A stretch of DNA of 64,000 nt from Microbispora sp. H13382 (GCF_014161445.1 NZ_JABBXA010000001.1:248001-312000); one strand, 5' to 3'. Shown: positions 55,316 through 64,000, counted from the stretch's first letter. Translations and numbers: made by a program. Notes: generated from the sequence alone by a model not told the origin.

Positions 55316-56040
55316 CCGCCCTCGCCGCCCTGACCGGGCACTACCTGCGCGCATCCTTCGGCAACAGGTTCAGCCTGGTCTTCGGGGCCATCCAGCCGTT
55401 CCTCTACCTCGTGTTGTTCGGCCCGCTGTTCGACCGCAGCGGCGTTGGCTCGTGGGCCGTCCTCGTGCCCGGCCTGCTGGTGCAGCTGGGGCTGACGAGC
55501 GCGGGCATGGCCGGCTTCACCATCGTCTTCGACCAACGGTTCGGCGTGCTCGAACGGCTGCGGGTCACCCCGGTGAGCCGGGTGACGCTCCTGCTCGGCC
55601 GGGTGCTCAGGGACAGCGTGGTGCTGCTGATCCAGGCCGTGCTGATCGTCGTGGCGGCCTGGGCGCTGGGGCTGCGGGCGCCGCTGGCGGGGGTGCTCGC
55701 CGCCCTGCTGCTGATCACCGTGCTGTCCGTCGGCATGGCGTCGCTGTCGTACGCGGCGGCGCTCACCATGCGGCAGGAGCTGTTCGCGCCCGTGATGTCC
55801 ACCGTGGTCATCCCGCTGATGCTGCTGTCGGGCGCGCTGCTGCCGATGTCGCTCGCCCCGGCCTGGCTGGACGTGGTGTCGCGGCTCACGCCGTTCCGGT
55901 ACGCGGTCGAGGGGCTGCGCGCGCTGTTCGCCGGTTCCTACGCGTCGTCCGCCCTGTTGTGGGGGGTCGTCGTGTCCCTGGTGTTCGCCATCGTGGGCGT
56001 CGCTTTGGGCACCAGTCGTTTTCAACGAGAAAACGCCTGA
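55312..56040 (+). CDS. ABC-2 type permease (DrrB-like)
   Basis: 242 aa from GTG at 55312. Six hydrophobic segments. The ABC-2 motif region is FDQRFGVLERLRVTPVSRVTLLLGRVLRDSVVLLIQ, and MLLSGALLPMSLAPAWLDVVSRLTPFRYAVEGLRALF is the DrrB-type C-terminal block. Together with the ATPase it should export a drug-like or lipid-like compound under TetR control. Confidence 0.9.
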   Translation: MTALAALTGHYLRASFGNRFSLVFGAIQPFLYLVLFGPLFDRSGVGSWAVLVPGLLVQLGLTSAGMAGFTIVFDQRFGVLERLRVTPVSRVTLLLGRVLRDSVVLLIQAVLIVVAAWALGLRAPLAGVLAALLLITVLSVGMASLSYAAALTMRQELFAPVMSTVVIPLMLLSGALLPMSLAPAWLDVVSRLTPFRYAVEGLRALFAGSYASSALLWGVVVSLVFAIVGVALGTSRFQRENA

Positions 56041-56110
56041 TCAGGGCCAGGAAAAGGCATTCGAACTTCATACCGGTTTGCGGGCGCCGCCGGGCACTGA
56101 GACGGTCACA

Positions 56111-57019
56111 ATGGGGGGCGTGGCGGACGTCAACTTCACCCTCGTCCAGCTGCGTTACTTCGTAACCGCGGCCGAGCTCGGCAGCATGACCGCGGCCAGC
56201 AGAGAACTCATGGTGGCGCAGTCGGCGATCTCGGCCGCCATCGCCCAGGTGGAGCGGGAGCTGGGGGTCCAGCTCCTGATCCGCCACCATGCCCGCGGCC
56301 TGTCACTGACCCGCGCCGGCGAGCGCTTCCTCGTCGAGGCCCGGGAGTTCCTGTCCCACGCCGCGGCGCTCGCCCAGTCGGCCCGCGGCCTGGCGGGGTC
56401 GCTGACCGGTGAGCTCGCCGTCGGCTGCCTGACCACGCTCGCGCCGTTCTACCTGTCCCGGTTGCTGCGCGAATTCGCCGGGCGGTATCCGGGAGTGCGG
56501 GTCAGCGTCGCGGAGGGCGAGATCTCCACCATGGAGTCGGCCCTGCTCGACGGGCGGTGCGAGGTCGCTCTCGTCTACGCCATCGACCTCGCCCTCGACC
56601 TCGACATCCGGACGCTCACCCGGGCCAGGCCGTACGCGCTGCTGCCGCCGGAGCACCCGCTGGCCCGGGCGGAGGCGGTGTCGCTGGCGGAGCTGGCGGC
56701 CGAGCCGATGATCCTGCTGGACCTGCCGCGCAGCCGCGACTACTTCCGGACCATCTATCCCACCGAGCCGCGCGTGCGGTTCCGCACGTCGAGTTACGAG
56801 ACGGCGCGCTCGCTGGTGGCGGGCGGGCACGGCTACTCGATACTCAACCAGCGGGCAGAAAGCGACCAGACCTACGACGGCGGCCGGGTCGCGTGCGTCC
56901 CGATCAGCGACGACGTGCCCACGCTCGACGTCGTGCTCGCCTCGGTGCGCGGCGTGCGGCCCACCGCGCGGGCGGTCGCCTTCGCCGAGACCTGCCAGGC
57001 GTTCTTCTCCGGCGGGTAG
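56111..57019 (+). CDS. LysR-family transcriptional regulator
   Basis: 302 aa from ATG at 56111 (a GTG at 56120 is also possible). HTH: FTLVQLRYFVTAAELGSMTAASRELMVAQSAISAAIAQVERELGVQLLIR. Effector domain includes GELAVGCLTTLAPFYLSRLLREFAGRYPGV. Stands between the ABC exporter and the XRE gene; its target is not evident. It ends one base before the end of the convergent XRE gene. Confidence 0.9.
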   Translation: MGGVADVNFTLVQLRYFVTAAELGSMTAASRELMVAQSAISAAIAQVERELGVQLLIRHHARGLSLTRAGERFLVEAREFLSHAAALAQSARGLAGSLTGELAVGCLTTLAPFYLSRLLREFAGRYPGVRVSVAEGEISTMESALLDGRCEVALVYAIDLALDLDIRTLTRARPYALLPPEHPLARAEAVSLAELAAEPMILLDLPRSRDYFRTIYPTEPRVRFRTSSYETARSLVAGGHGYSILNQRAESDQTYDGGRVACVPISDDVPTLDVVLASVRGVRPTARAVAFAETCQAFFSGG

Positions 57020-57020
57020 G

Positions 57021-57920
57021 TCACCCGAGGTCGGCGAGCAGCCCCTCCAGGAACGCGCCGGTGTGCGTGGCCGGCCTGGCGTCCACGCACACCGCGTTCA
57101 GCACCTGCGTGTACGCCTCTGTGTCCTCGGCCTTGTCCAGGTAGAGGGCGCTGGTGAGCTGTTCCAGGTAGACGACGTCGGGCAGTTCGGGCGCGTCGAA
57201 GCGCAGGATCGTGAAAGGCCCCCCGCACGCGGCGTGCCCGCCGTGGTCGAACGGCACGATCTGCAGCGTGATGTTCGGCTGCCTCGTCACCTCGATGAGG
57301 TGCTCCAGCTGGGCCCGCATGACCTTCCGGCCGCCGATCGGACGGCGCAGCGCGCCCTCGTCCATCACGGCCCACAGGGTCGCCGCATCGGGGCCCGTCA
57401 GCCGCTCCTGCCGGCGCATCCGCAGGTCGACGTGCCGGTCGACGTCGTCGGCCGACCGCCCCATGGTGCCGCGCAGGACGAGGGCCCGCGCGTACTCGGG
57501 CGTCTGCAGCAGCCCGGGGACGTACTGCAGCTCGTAGCAGCGGATGACGGACGCCGCCTCCTCCAGTCCGACGTAGAACTCGAACCAGCCCGGCAGCACG
57601 TCGCTGTACTTGTGCCACCAGCCGGGGATGTTCGCCTGTCGCGCCAGGTCGAGCAGCACGGCCCGGTCGTCGGGGTCGGTCATGCCGTACAGGGTGAGCA
57701 GGTCGGCGACGTCCCGCTCCTTGAAGCCGACCCGGCCGAGCTCGAGCCTGCTGATCTTGGCGTGCGACGCGCGGATGGCGCGGGCCGCCTTCTCGGGGGT
57801 GATGCCGCTCTCCCGGCGCAGCCGCCTGAGCTGGGCCCCCAGCAGCAGCCGCAGGGCCGTCGGGCCGCCGCGGGCGATCCCGGCCGGTGCGGGGGCGATG
57901 CTGCCCGCCTGTCCGTTCAC
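57021..57920 (-). CDS. XRE-family regulator with DUF5753 domain
   Basis: 299 aa, ATG at 57920. HTH: LLGAQLRRLRRESGITPEKAARAIRASHAKISRLELGRVGFKERDVADLLTLYG. The DUF5753 C-terminal part starts after WWHKYSDVLPGWFEFYVGLEEAASVIRCYELQYVPGLLQTPEYARAL and ends FTILRFDAPELPDVVYLE. Very common in filamentous actinomycetes, usually next to a small ATP-binding or DUF397 gene; here the ATPase gene is divergent at 58140. Confidence 0.9.
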   Translation of the reverse strand: MNGQAGSIAPAPAGIARGGPTALRLLLGAQLRRLRRESGITPEKAARAIRASHAKISRLELGRVGFKERDVADLLTLYGMTDPDDRAVLLDLARQANIPGWWHKYSDVLPGWFEFYVGLEEAASVIRCYELQYVPGLLQTPEYARALVLRGTMGRSADDVDRHVDLRMRRQERLTGPDAATLWAVMDEGALRRPIGGRKVMRAQLEHLIEVTRQPNITLQIVPFDHGGHAACGGPFTILRFDAPELPDVVYLEQLTSALYLDKAEDTEAYTQVLNAVCVDARPATHTGAFLEGLLADLG

Positions 57921-58139
57921 GTGGGCTCCATACGCTCCGGAAGAATTCCTGGTAAAGCAATCGGATTGATCATCCTACCGGAGCGGGGTGAGGTCGTCTT
58001 TTCTGGGAACTTCGACAGAAAGTCGGGGGCCTACGACATTTGCACGTGCATGCGTGCTTGCATCCGCAAGGCACAGGGCAAGATACACGACGGCAGGGAA
58101 ATTCACATCATGTAGTGAGTGAGACCTGAGGGATCGGCG

Positions 58140-58634
58140 ATGACTGCAGACCTGGCGGGCCCGGGAGCCGCGACGGCGCCTACGTGGTTGACCTCGACGT
58201 TCGAGCGAGACGACATCGCCGGCTTGTCCCTGCCTCCGTCGGCGGCGTGCACCTTCCACGGGCGCACCACGTCCGCCGCCGCCGCGCGGGACTTCACCGC
58301 CAGGACGCTGTGCGGGTGGGGAGTGCCCGATCTCGTGCCGGACGCGCAGATTGTGGTGTCGGAGTTGGTGACCAACGCGCTGCGGCACGCTCCCGGCGAT
58401 CCCGCCGACGCCCCGCCGATCCGGCTGAGGCTGGTGAAGCACCGGTTTCATATCGGCTGCGGAGTGAGCGACGCCAGCGCCCGAGTGCCCGCGGTCTCGC
58501 CCTGGAACGACCTGTCGGAGTCGGGCCGCGGGCTGCACCTGGTCGAGGCGCTGACGGCGGCGTGGGGGTGGGTCCTCACCCGTGGCGGCGGCAAGGTGGT
58601 GTGGGCGCTGTTCGACGCCTCGCCGGCCTCCTGA
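58140..58634 (+). CDS. RsbW-like ATP-binding protein (HATPase_c, anti-sigma kinase type)
   Basis: 164 aa from ATG at 58140. The GHKL N-box is VVSELVTNALRHAPG and the G1-like box is WNDLSESGRGLHLVEALTAAWGW. In actinomycetes such single-domain kinases pair with XRE/DUF5753 regulators, which fits the divergent neighbour. The intergenic 57921-58139 contains a TGCACGTGCA palindrome (58041-58050) amid other TGCA repeats, a possible binding site. Confidence 0.85.
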   Translation: MTADLAGPGAATAPTWLTSTFERDDIAGLSLPPSAACTFHGRTTSAAAARDFTARTLCGWGVPDLVPDAQIVVSELVTNALRHAPGDPADAPPIRLRLVKHRFHIGCGVSDASARVPAVSPWNDLSESGRGLHLVEALTAAWGWVLTRGGGKVVWALFDASPAS

Positions 58635-58739
58635 CCGATCGATCCGCCCCGGAAAGCGGTCGGGCCGCACCGGCACCGCATGCCGGCGCGGCCCGCCAAT
58701 CGCGAGGGGACGCCCCCGTCTGGGGAGGGGACGCGGTGG

Positions 58740-59450
58740 TCAGCCCTGCTCGGCCTCGCCGGTGACCTGCTCGGCGGCCTCCTCGGGCGACTGCTCCAGG
58801 TCCTGGTCGGCCTGGGCCTGCGCGGAGGCCTTGTCCAGCCGGACCCAGCTCGTGACGCTCTCGACCGCGAACAGCACGAGCAGGTACGCCGTGAGGACGG
58901 CCGCCACGGGGGTCAGCCAGCCGGCGGCGGCGGCCACGCCCAGGATCAGCAGGCGGACCTCCCAGCCCAGTCCGGCCTGGTACAGCCAGGCGGGGGGCCA
59001 GATGCCCTGCCGGGTGCGGTAGACGGTGTCGTACGTGTGGTAGCCGACCACGTAGAGGAGCACGAACAGCAGCCACTTGGGCGTGCCCTCGGCCAGCCCG
59101 AGCAGGATGATCGTCGCGAACTCGGCCGCCCGCAGCAGCGGGGGAGTGAGCCAGTCGAAGCGGCCCAGGTGGTCGCGTCCCGCGGTGGGCAGGACCAGCA
59201 CGAGCAGCACGGCGACGGGCGCGAGCAGGATCGGGCCGTCGGTGAGGGCGCCGGCGACGGCCAGCGCCACGATCGCGAGCAGCGCCACCACGGTCGCGGG
59301 CACGGGCGGCAGCAACCGGCCCAGGGCGCCCTTCAGCGCGGTGGCGAGCGGGCCGTCGTCGCGGTAGGCGAGCAGGCGCGCGGTCTGGACGCGGCGGCGC
59401 TCCTCGTCCGGGTCAGAGAGCGGCGTGGTGGCCTGCGGCTGAGTGATCAT
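58740..59450 (-). CDS. DUF5941-like membrane protein, partner of the CDP-alcohol phosphatidyltransferase
   Basis: 236 aa with about five to six hydrophobic segments (VPATVVALLAIVALAVAGAL; ILLAPVAVLLVLVLPTAG; AAEFATIILLGLAEG; FVLLYVVGYHTYDTVYRTRQGIWPP; the C-terminal pair) and a charged tail. Its ATG overlaps the stop of the upstream gene (ATGA). In Streptomyces a similar domain is, as I recall, fused to the phosphatidyltransferase; here it is separate. Function unknown. Confidence 0.65.
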   Translation of the reverse strand: MITQPQATTPLSDPDEERRRVQTARLLAYRDDGPLATALKGALGRLLPPVPATVVALLAIVALAVAGALTDGPILLAPVAVLLVLVLPTAGRDHLGRFDWLTPPLLRAAEFATIILLGLAEGTPKWLLFVLLYVVGYHTYDTVYRTRQGIWPPAWLYQAGLGWEVRLLILGVAAAAGWLTPVAAVLTAYLLVLFAVESVTSWVRLDKASAQAQADQDLEQSPEEAAEQVTGEAEQG

Positions 59451-61042
59451 GCGAGCGACCTCAGGAGACGTCCGGTGAGGGTGTAGGTGGCCGCGACGCC
59501 GCCCCAGACGATCAGCGTGAGGAACGTCACCCGGGGGTCGAAGAACGCGGCGGTGATCGCGATCGCGGCGAAGCGCTCGCCGATGGGGAACACGATCATC
59601 TTGCGGGCCCAGTGGACCGGGCGGAACCTGCCGGCGTTGGTCCAGAGCTTCAACAGCCCGCGCACGCCGGTGTTCCGGCTCGCCCTGCGCTGCTCCAGCG
59701 CCTCGCGCAGCGGACGGTCGTCGGCGATCGTCAGGTCCAGCGTGGGCAGCGGCACGGGCGCCTTGCGCCGGTTGGCCGCGCCGAACGAGAAGTCCAGCAG
59801 GTGCTTGACCGACTGGAGGGCCAGCGCGACCAGCGCCAGCGTCCAGATGCCCTCGCCGTCGCCGAACTGCCCGGACACCGTCGCGCCGACCGCGAGGCCG
59901 ACGAAGACGGCGTACTCCTTGAACCGGTCGAAGGTGGCGTCCAGCCAGGCGCCGAGCACGCCGAACTTGCGCGCGTAGCGGGCGACCTGGCCGTCCACGC
60001 AGTCGAAGACGAACGCGAAGTAGATGAGCACCGCCCCGGCCACCGCCCCCCAGCGGGTGCCGGTGGCGAACGCGCCGGCCGACAGCAGGCCGAGAGCGAT
60101 CGAGATCAGCGTCACCTGGTTGGGCGTGAGTCCCCTGCGGGCCGCCCAGCGGGCGATGAAACGGGAGTAGGTGCTGACGAAGAACGTGGTGAAGAAGCCG
60201 TCGGCGCCCTTCACGGCGTTGTCCAGCCGGGCCCGGTCCTCGTCGAAGCCCGCCATCTCCGTCAGCGCCTCGTCGGCCTCGGCCTGGCTGCGGATGCGGC
60301 GGAAGAACAGGTCGCGCCGGCCGCGCCGGCCCACCGACACGCCGCGCCGGACGAGGCCGAGCACGAGGAGCTCGGTCACGTCGTCCTCGGGGCCGAACAG
60401 GTGAGCCATGTCCGCGAGCTCGCGGGCGACCTCGGCGAGGGTCTGCAGGTGCCGCTGGTGGAGGTGCAGTGGCCCGAGCAGCGCCGCGTTCGGCCGGGTC
60501 ACCGCGTGGTAGGCGGTGCCGACCGAGATGATCCGGCTGCGGCCGATGCGGGTGCGCTGGGGCAGCCCCTCGAGGACGCCCTGGCCGATCTCGGGCTCCG
60601 CCTCCTCGATGGGCACGAGTTCGGGCTGCTCGTCGCCGTCCTGCTCGTCGCGCTGCTCGCGGAGGACCAGCGCGATGGCGCCGCGCTTGGCCTTGGTGAG
60701 CTGGTAGAGCAGCTCGTCGTGCACCAGCGAGCCGGCCGGCAGGATCAGCAGGTTCTCCTCGGCGCCCTCGACCGCGTCCGCCAGCGCGCGCAGGTCACCG
60801 GCGACATCCGGGCTCTCCACCACCCGGCCGTACGGCCTGCGGTAGGCGGCGGCGTCCCCCGGCCGGGCGATCGTCGTCGGCTCGGGGTCCATGACGGCGG
60901 TCTGTGCGAGCAGCCTGTCGTACGCGGAGGGGGCCCCGGGCAGCGATTTGAGCGTGATGTCCGCGGGCAGGGCGGGCTGACCGCCGGGCGGCGGGGGACT
61001 GATCGGGCCGGGCGGGGCGCCCAGCAGGACCACGCGGGTCAT
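59447..61042 (-). CDS. CDP-alcohol phosphatidyltransferase with N-terminal nucleotidyltransferase-like region
   Basis: 531 aa, ATG at 61042. The C-terminal membrane domain holds the full CDP-OH-P motif (D347, D350 in DCVDGQVARYAR, then D368 and D372 in LGAWLDATFDR), so it should transfer a phosphatidyl or similar group from a CDP-activated donor to an alcohol. The N-terminal ~280 residues have a loose nucleotidyltransferase-like pattern (ISVGTAYHAVTRPNAALLG), similar in layout to bifunctional inositol-phosphate cytidylyltransferase/DIPP synthases, but no clear catalytic pyrophosphorylase motif. The lipid alcohol is unknown. Confidence 0.8.
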   Translation of the reverse strand: MTRVVLLGAPPGPISPPPPGGQPALPADITLKSLPGAPSAYDRLLAQTAVMDPEPTTIARPGDAAAYRRPYGRVVESPDVAGDLRALADAVEGAEENLLILPAGSLVHDELLYQLTKAKRGAIALVLREQRDEQDGDEQPELVPIEEAEPEIGQGVLEGLPQRTRIGRSRIISVGTAYHAVTRPNAALLGPLHLHQRHLQTLAEVARELADMAHLFGPEDDVTELLVLGLVRRGVSVGRRGRRDLFFRRIRSQAEADEALTEMAGFDEDRARLDNAVKGADGFFTTFFVSTYSRFIARWAARRGLTPNQVTLISIALGLLSAGAFATGTRWGAVAGAVLIYFAFVFDCVDGQVARYARKFGVLGAWLDATFDRFKEYAVFVGLAVGATVSGQFGDGEGIWTLALVALALQSVKHLLDFSFGAANRRKAPVPLPTLDLTIADDRPLREALEQRRASRNTGVRGLLKLWTNAGRFRPVHWARKMIVFPIGERFAAIAITAAFFDPRVTFLTLIVWGGVAATYTLTGRLLRSLA

Positions 61043-61308
61043 GGCAACCTTTCACGCATCGGGGGGAGATCAGGCCCTCAGGCTTGACCGGCGCGGGGAA
61101 GTCCGCCGGAAGCCAAAGCTTAGTGACCTTTCGGTTGAGCCGATGCATCCCAGGTTTACCGTACGGCCCACGGATGTACAGGTTGTGGAGGGTTCGTCCC
61201 CGAGCATCGTCGCCGGATCATTACCGAATTTTCACCATTCGTGCGCCCCGGAGGGCCGGATGTCCGTGCAGCGGGGCGGACGCCCGCGCGCGCCCATACG
61301 ATGGCGGG

Positions 61309-62085
61309 GTGAGTCTCTACCGGGACGAGGGCGTCGTGCTGCGCACCCAGAAGCTGGGTGAGGCCGACCGCATCATCACCATCCTCACCCGGCGCACCGG
61401 CAAGGTCCGCGGCGTGGCCAAGGGCGTGCGCAGGACCATGTCGCGCTTCGGCGCGCGGCTGGAGCCGTTCTCCCACGTCGACCTGCAACTCCACAGCGGC
61501 AGGTCGCTCGACGTGATCACCCAGGTGGAGACCCTGCACCCGTACGGCGAGGCGATCGTGGCCGACTACACCCGGTACACCGCGGGGACCGCGATGCTGG
61601 AGACGGCCGACCGGCTGACGGTGGGGGAGAAGGAGCCGGCGCTGCGCCAGTTCCTGCTGCTGGTCGGCGGTCTGCGCACGCTCGCCGAGGGCGGCCACGA
61701 GGCCCGGCTGGTGCTCGACGCGTTCTTCCTGCGCTCGCTGGCCGTGGCGGGTTACGCCCCCGCGCTGTCGGAGTGCGCGCGGTGCGGCGCGGAGGCCGTG
61801 CGCGCCTTCGCGATCGTCGCCGGCGGCGTGGTGTGCGGCGCCTGCCGCCCGGCCGGCGCCGCGGTGCCCGCCGCGGAGACGATCGCGCTGATGATCGCCC
61901 TGCTGCGCGGCGACTGGGCCACCGCCGACGCCTCCGAGCCCCGGCACCGCACCGAGTGCAGCGGCCTGGTCGCCGCGTACCTGCAGTGGCACCTGGAGCA
62001 CGGCATCCGCTCGCTGCGGCACGTCGAACGCGAGTGGCCGGGCCAGGCGGAACCTGCACCGGATCCACACGTCTTCCGCGTCTGA
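61309..62085 (+). CDS. recO: DNA repair protein RecO
   Basis: 258 aa from GTG at 61309 (SLYRDEGVVLRTQKLGEADRIITILTRRTGKVRGVAKGVRR, the family N-terminus); longer in-frame starts have no support. OB-fold followed by the helical and zinc region (CARCGAEAVRAF...VCGACRP, CxxC twice). RecO loads RecA and anneals single strands in the RecFOR pathway. The recO-uppS-zur order is conserved in actinobacteria. Confidence 0.94.
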   Translation: MSLYRDEGVVLRTQKLGEADRIITILTRRTGKVRGVAKGVRRTMSRFGARLEPFSHVDLQLHSGRSLDVITQVETLHPYGEAIVADYTRYTAGTAMLETADRLTVGEKEPALRQFLLLVGGLRTLAEGGHEARLVLDAFFLRSLAVAGYAPALSECARCGAEAVRAFAIVAGGVVCGACRPAGAAVPAAETIALMIALLRGDWATADASEPRHRTECSGLVAAYLQWHLEHGIRSLRHVEREWPGQAEPAPDPHVFRV

Positions 62086-62115
62086 GGACGGGTCCGGACG
62101 CAATACCCTCGGAAC

Positions 62116-62901
62116 ATGGTCCGTCCTCCTACTCCGCACCCGTCCGGGGCCACCGCGCCCGCCATCCCGCGCGCCCTGCTGCCGCGACATGTGGCGATCG
62201 TCATGGACGGCAACGGCCGCTGGGCCAAGGCGCGCGGGCTGCCCAGGACCGAGGGACACAAGATGGGCGAGGCGTCGCTGTTCGACGTCATCGAGGGCGC
62301 CATCGAGCTCGGCGTCCCCTACCTGTCGGCGTACGCCTTCTCCACCGAGAACTGGAAGCGCTCGCCCGACGAGGTGCGCTTCCTCATGGGGTTCAACCGC
62401 GACGTGATCCGCAGGCGGCGCGACCAGCTGCACGCGATGGGCGTGCGGGTCCGCTGGGCCGGGCGTCCCGGGCGGCTGTGGAAGAGCGTGATCAAGGAGC
62501 TCGAGGACGCCGAGCGGATGACGGTCGGCAACAGCACGCTGACCCTGCAGTTCTGCGTGAACTACGGCGGCCGCGCGGAGATCGTGGACGCGGCGGTGAA
62601 GCTCGCCCGCGACATCGCCGCCGGCCGGGTCAAGGCCGACAAGGTCTCGGAGAAGACCTTCGCCCGCTACCTGGACGAGCCGGAGATCCCCGACGTGGAC
62701 CTGTTCCTGCGCTCGTCCGGCGAGCAGCGCACCTCCAACTTCCTGCTCTGGCAGTCCGCGTACGCCGAGATGGTCTTCCTCAACCAGCTGTGGCCCGACT
62801 TCGACCGCCGGGACCTGTGGCAGGCGTGCGAGATCTACGCCAAGCGCGACCGCAGGTACGGCGGCGCGGTGCCCAACGCCGTCCCCGGCGAGGCGTCCTG
62901 A
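62116..62901 (+). CDS. uppS: Isoprenyl transferase (undecaprenyl/decaprenyl diphosphate synthase)
   Basis: 261 aa, ATG at 62116. cis-Prenyltransferase motifs [60 protein letters not shown] and [24 protein letters not shown] are complete. It makes the polyprenyl carrier for cell-wall synthesis. The chain length cannot be read from motifs alone. Thirty nt after recO. Confidence 0.94.
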   Translation: MVRPPTPHPSGATAPAIPRALLPRHVAIVMDGNGRWAKARGLPRTEGHKMGEASLFDVIEGAIELGVPYLSAYAFSTENWKRSPDEVRFLMGFNRDVIRRRRDQLHAMGVRVRWAGRPGRLWKSVIKELEDAERMTVGNSTLTLQFCVNYGGRAEIVDAAVKLARDIAAGRVKADKVSEKTFARYLDEPEIPDVDLFLRSSGEQRTSNFLLWQSAYAEMVFLNQLWPDFDRRDLWQACEIYAKRDRRYGGAVPNAVPGEAS

Positions 62902-62902
62902 C

Positions 62903-63451
62903 TCAGGAGGCGTCGCGGCGACGGGCGCGGTACGCCGCGACGTGCATGCGGTTCCCGCAGGTGCGGCTGTCGCAGTAGACCCGGGAGCGGTTCCGCGACT
63001 CGTCCACGAAGACGTGCGCGCAGTCGGGGGCGGCGCACGTGCGCAGGCGGTCCCGCTCGTTCTCCACGAGCACGTGGGCGAGCGCGACGCCGCAGTCGGC
63101 GGCCAGGTGCTCGGCGACCGACGCGTCCGGCGCGAAGTAGTGGACGTGGAGGGAATGACCGTCGTGCTCGGTGAGGCTCGGCGTGATGCTGGTGCGCCGC
63201 AGCAGCGTGTTGAGCAGGCCGACCGCCGTCGGCTGGTCCGGCGCGGTGAACACGGCGTGGAACTCCTCGCGCAGGTCCCGGACCTCGGCGAGGTCGCGCC
63301 GGGTCAGCGCCCCGACTCCGCTGACCTCCCGCCTGCGGACGAACTCCTCCAGGTCGCCGACCTCGGCCAGCCCGTCGCGTTCGCCGGTGCCGGTGTTGAT
63401 GAGGTCCACCACCGTCGCCAGCGAATACACCATGTCATGGCTGAACGGCAC
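62903..63451 (-). CDS. CGNR zinc-finger (ABATE) transcription-associated protein
   Basis: 182 aa from GTG at 63451, preceded by GAGGGAGAT. N-terminal ABATE-like helical domain; the C-terminal zinc motif CAAPDCAHVFVDESRNRSRVYCDSRTCGNRMHVAAYRARR is the CGNR signature. Often a stress-linked regulator in actinomycetes. It converges on uppS, with one base between the stops, and reads in the same direction as zur. Confidence 0.85.
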   Translation of the reverse strand: MPFSHDMVYSLATVVDLINTGTGERDGLAEVGDLEEFVRRREVSGVGALTRRDLAEVRDLREEFHAVFTAPDQPTAVGLLNTLLRRTSITPSLTEHDGHSLHVHYFAPDASVAEHLAADCGVALAHVLVENERDRLRTCAAPDCAHVFVDESRNRSRVYCDSRTCGNRMHVAAYRARRRDAS

Positions 63452-63513
63452 GCCATCTCCCTCATGTCGCGGCGCAGGCAGCGTACCTCCCGGCGGGCCC
63501 GCGCGGGGCGGGG

Positions 63514-63927
63514 TCAGCCCTTTCGGGCCGCTTCTCCCGACGACTCCCCACAGGACTCCGCACACGAGGAGCAGGTGCCGAAGACCTCGACGGTGTGCGT
63601 GACGTCGATGAAACCGTGCTCGGCCCCGACGACCTCGGCCCAGCGTTCCACGTCCGGCCCGGCGACCTCGATCGTACGACCGCACGCCCGGCACACCAGG
63701 TGGTGGTGATGCGTGTCGGTCTGGCAGGCCCGGTAGACCGACTCGCCCTCGTCGGTGCGCAGCACGTCGACCCGGCCGGCGTCGGAGAGCGACTGGAGCG
63801 CCCGGTACACGGTCGTCAGGCCGATCTTCGAGCCGACCGCGCGCATCTCGGCGAACACGTCCTGCGCGCTGCGGAACCCCCGGCTCTGCCGGAGGATCTC
63901 GTGGACGGCGTCACGGCTCTTCGTCAT
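63514..63927 (-). CDS. zur: Fur-family regulator, probably zinc-responsive Zur
   Basis: 137 aa, ATG at 63927. Winged helix (SAQDVFAEMRAVGSKIGLTTVYRALQSLSDAGRVDVLRTDEGESVYR), then HHHHLVCRACGRTIEV and a C-terminal CSSCAESC, giving the CxxC pairs for structural zinc. Synteny with uppS-zur of Streptomyces supports Zur rather than Fur. Upstream region 63928-64000 shows no clear operator. The window ends shortly after. Confidence 0.85.
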   Translation of the reverse strand: MTKSRDAVHEILRQSRGFRSAQDVFAEMRAVGSKIGLTTVYRALQSLSDAGRVDVLRTDEGESVYRACQTDTHHHHLVCRACGRTIEVAGPDVERWAEVVGAEHGFIDVTHTVEVFGTCSSCAESCGESSGEAARKG

Positions 63928-64000
63928 CAGGACTCCTGTGTACGGCTTCGCCCTACGACCTATCAGGTTAGGCCGGTTCGCGTCAGATCAGTCCGAAACG

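Overview
The window is high-GC actinomycete chromosome, apart from its AT-richer first 0.6 kb. Gene order and family content point to a member of the Streptosporangiales or a close relative. The backbone order hemW-hrcA-dnaJ-rsmE ... HIT-phoH-ybeY-CNNM ... cdd-like-era ... leuA ... recO-uppS ... zur is the conserved actinobacterial block also known from Streptomyces. Here it is opened up by many accessory genes. Species cannot be named from sequence reading alone.

Region 1 (1-5.74 kb) is the right end of an integrated element of the actinomycete AICE type. It has the tail of an AT-richer helical-repeat protein, two small conserved proteins, a short GntR regulator with a probable operator, a pSAM2-like RepSA/HUH replication initiator, and a large serine integrase. 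The integrase lies directly against a broken host gene: the first 45 codons of a secreted GH18 chitinase (signal peptide plus first beta strand) end in a stop codon at the junction. The attachment site is therefore inferred to be inside a chitinase gene. The other junction and the rest of the chitinase must lie left of the window.

Region 2 (5.9-20.1 kb) is core chromosome: a Tat-exported CDP-diacylglycerol pyrophosphatase, hemW, DUF3097, the hrcA-dnaJ heat-shock pair with a CIRCE operator, rsmE, a SigE-family sigma factor with a membrane partner, HIT, phoH, ybeY, a CNNM/CorC protein, a lipoprotein, a cytidine-deaminase-like protein lacking zinc ligands, and era.

Region 3 (20.1-30.4 kb) is a nitrogen module. 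Urease genes ureABCFGD run leftward and the ABC urea transporter urtABCDE runs rightward from a shared 181-bp intergenic region. There is no ureE; UreG carries histidine-rich tails instead.

Region 4 (30.6-44.4 kb) mixes an ECF sigma factor with a SnoaL tail, a tandem SnoaL protein, a GNAT protein, DUF2630, leuA with a leader-peptide attenuator, a frameshifted secreted protein, an AbiE-type toxin-antitoxin pair, a FUSC transporter with MarR regulator, a TetR/DUF2568 pair and two NAD(P)-dependent enzymes.

Region 5 (44.5-51.0 kb) is amino-acid catabolism: glutamate dehydrogenase, a PhoD-like phosphatase, ornithine aminotransferase, a dimethylargininase-type hydrolase and an Lrp regulator, which together suggest an arginine/ornithine-to-glutamate route. 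A methyltransferase follows.

Region 6 (51.0-64 kb) holds a DsbA-family protein, two TetR-controlled transport loci with clear palindromic operators, LysR and XRE regulators, an RsbW-like ATPase, a CDP-alcohol phosphatidyltransferase with its membrane partner, recO, uppS, a CGNR regulator and a Fur-family (Zur-like) regulator. I saw no rRNA, tRNA or CRISPR array. The most unusual items are the interrupted chitinase and the structured non-coding DNA inside the integrated element.
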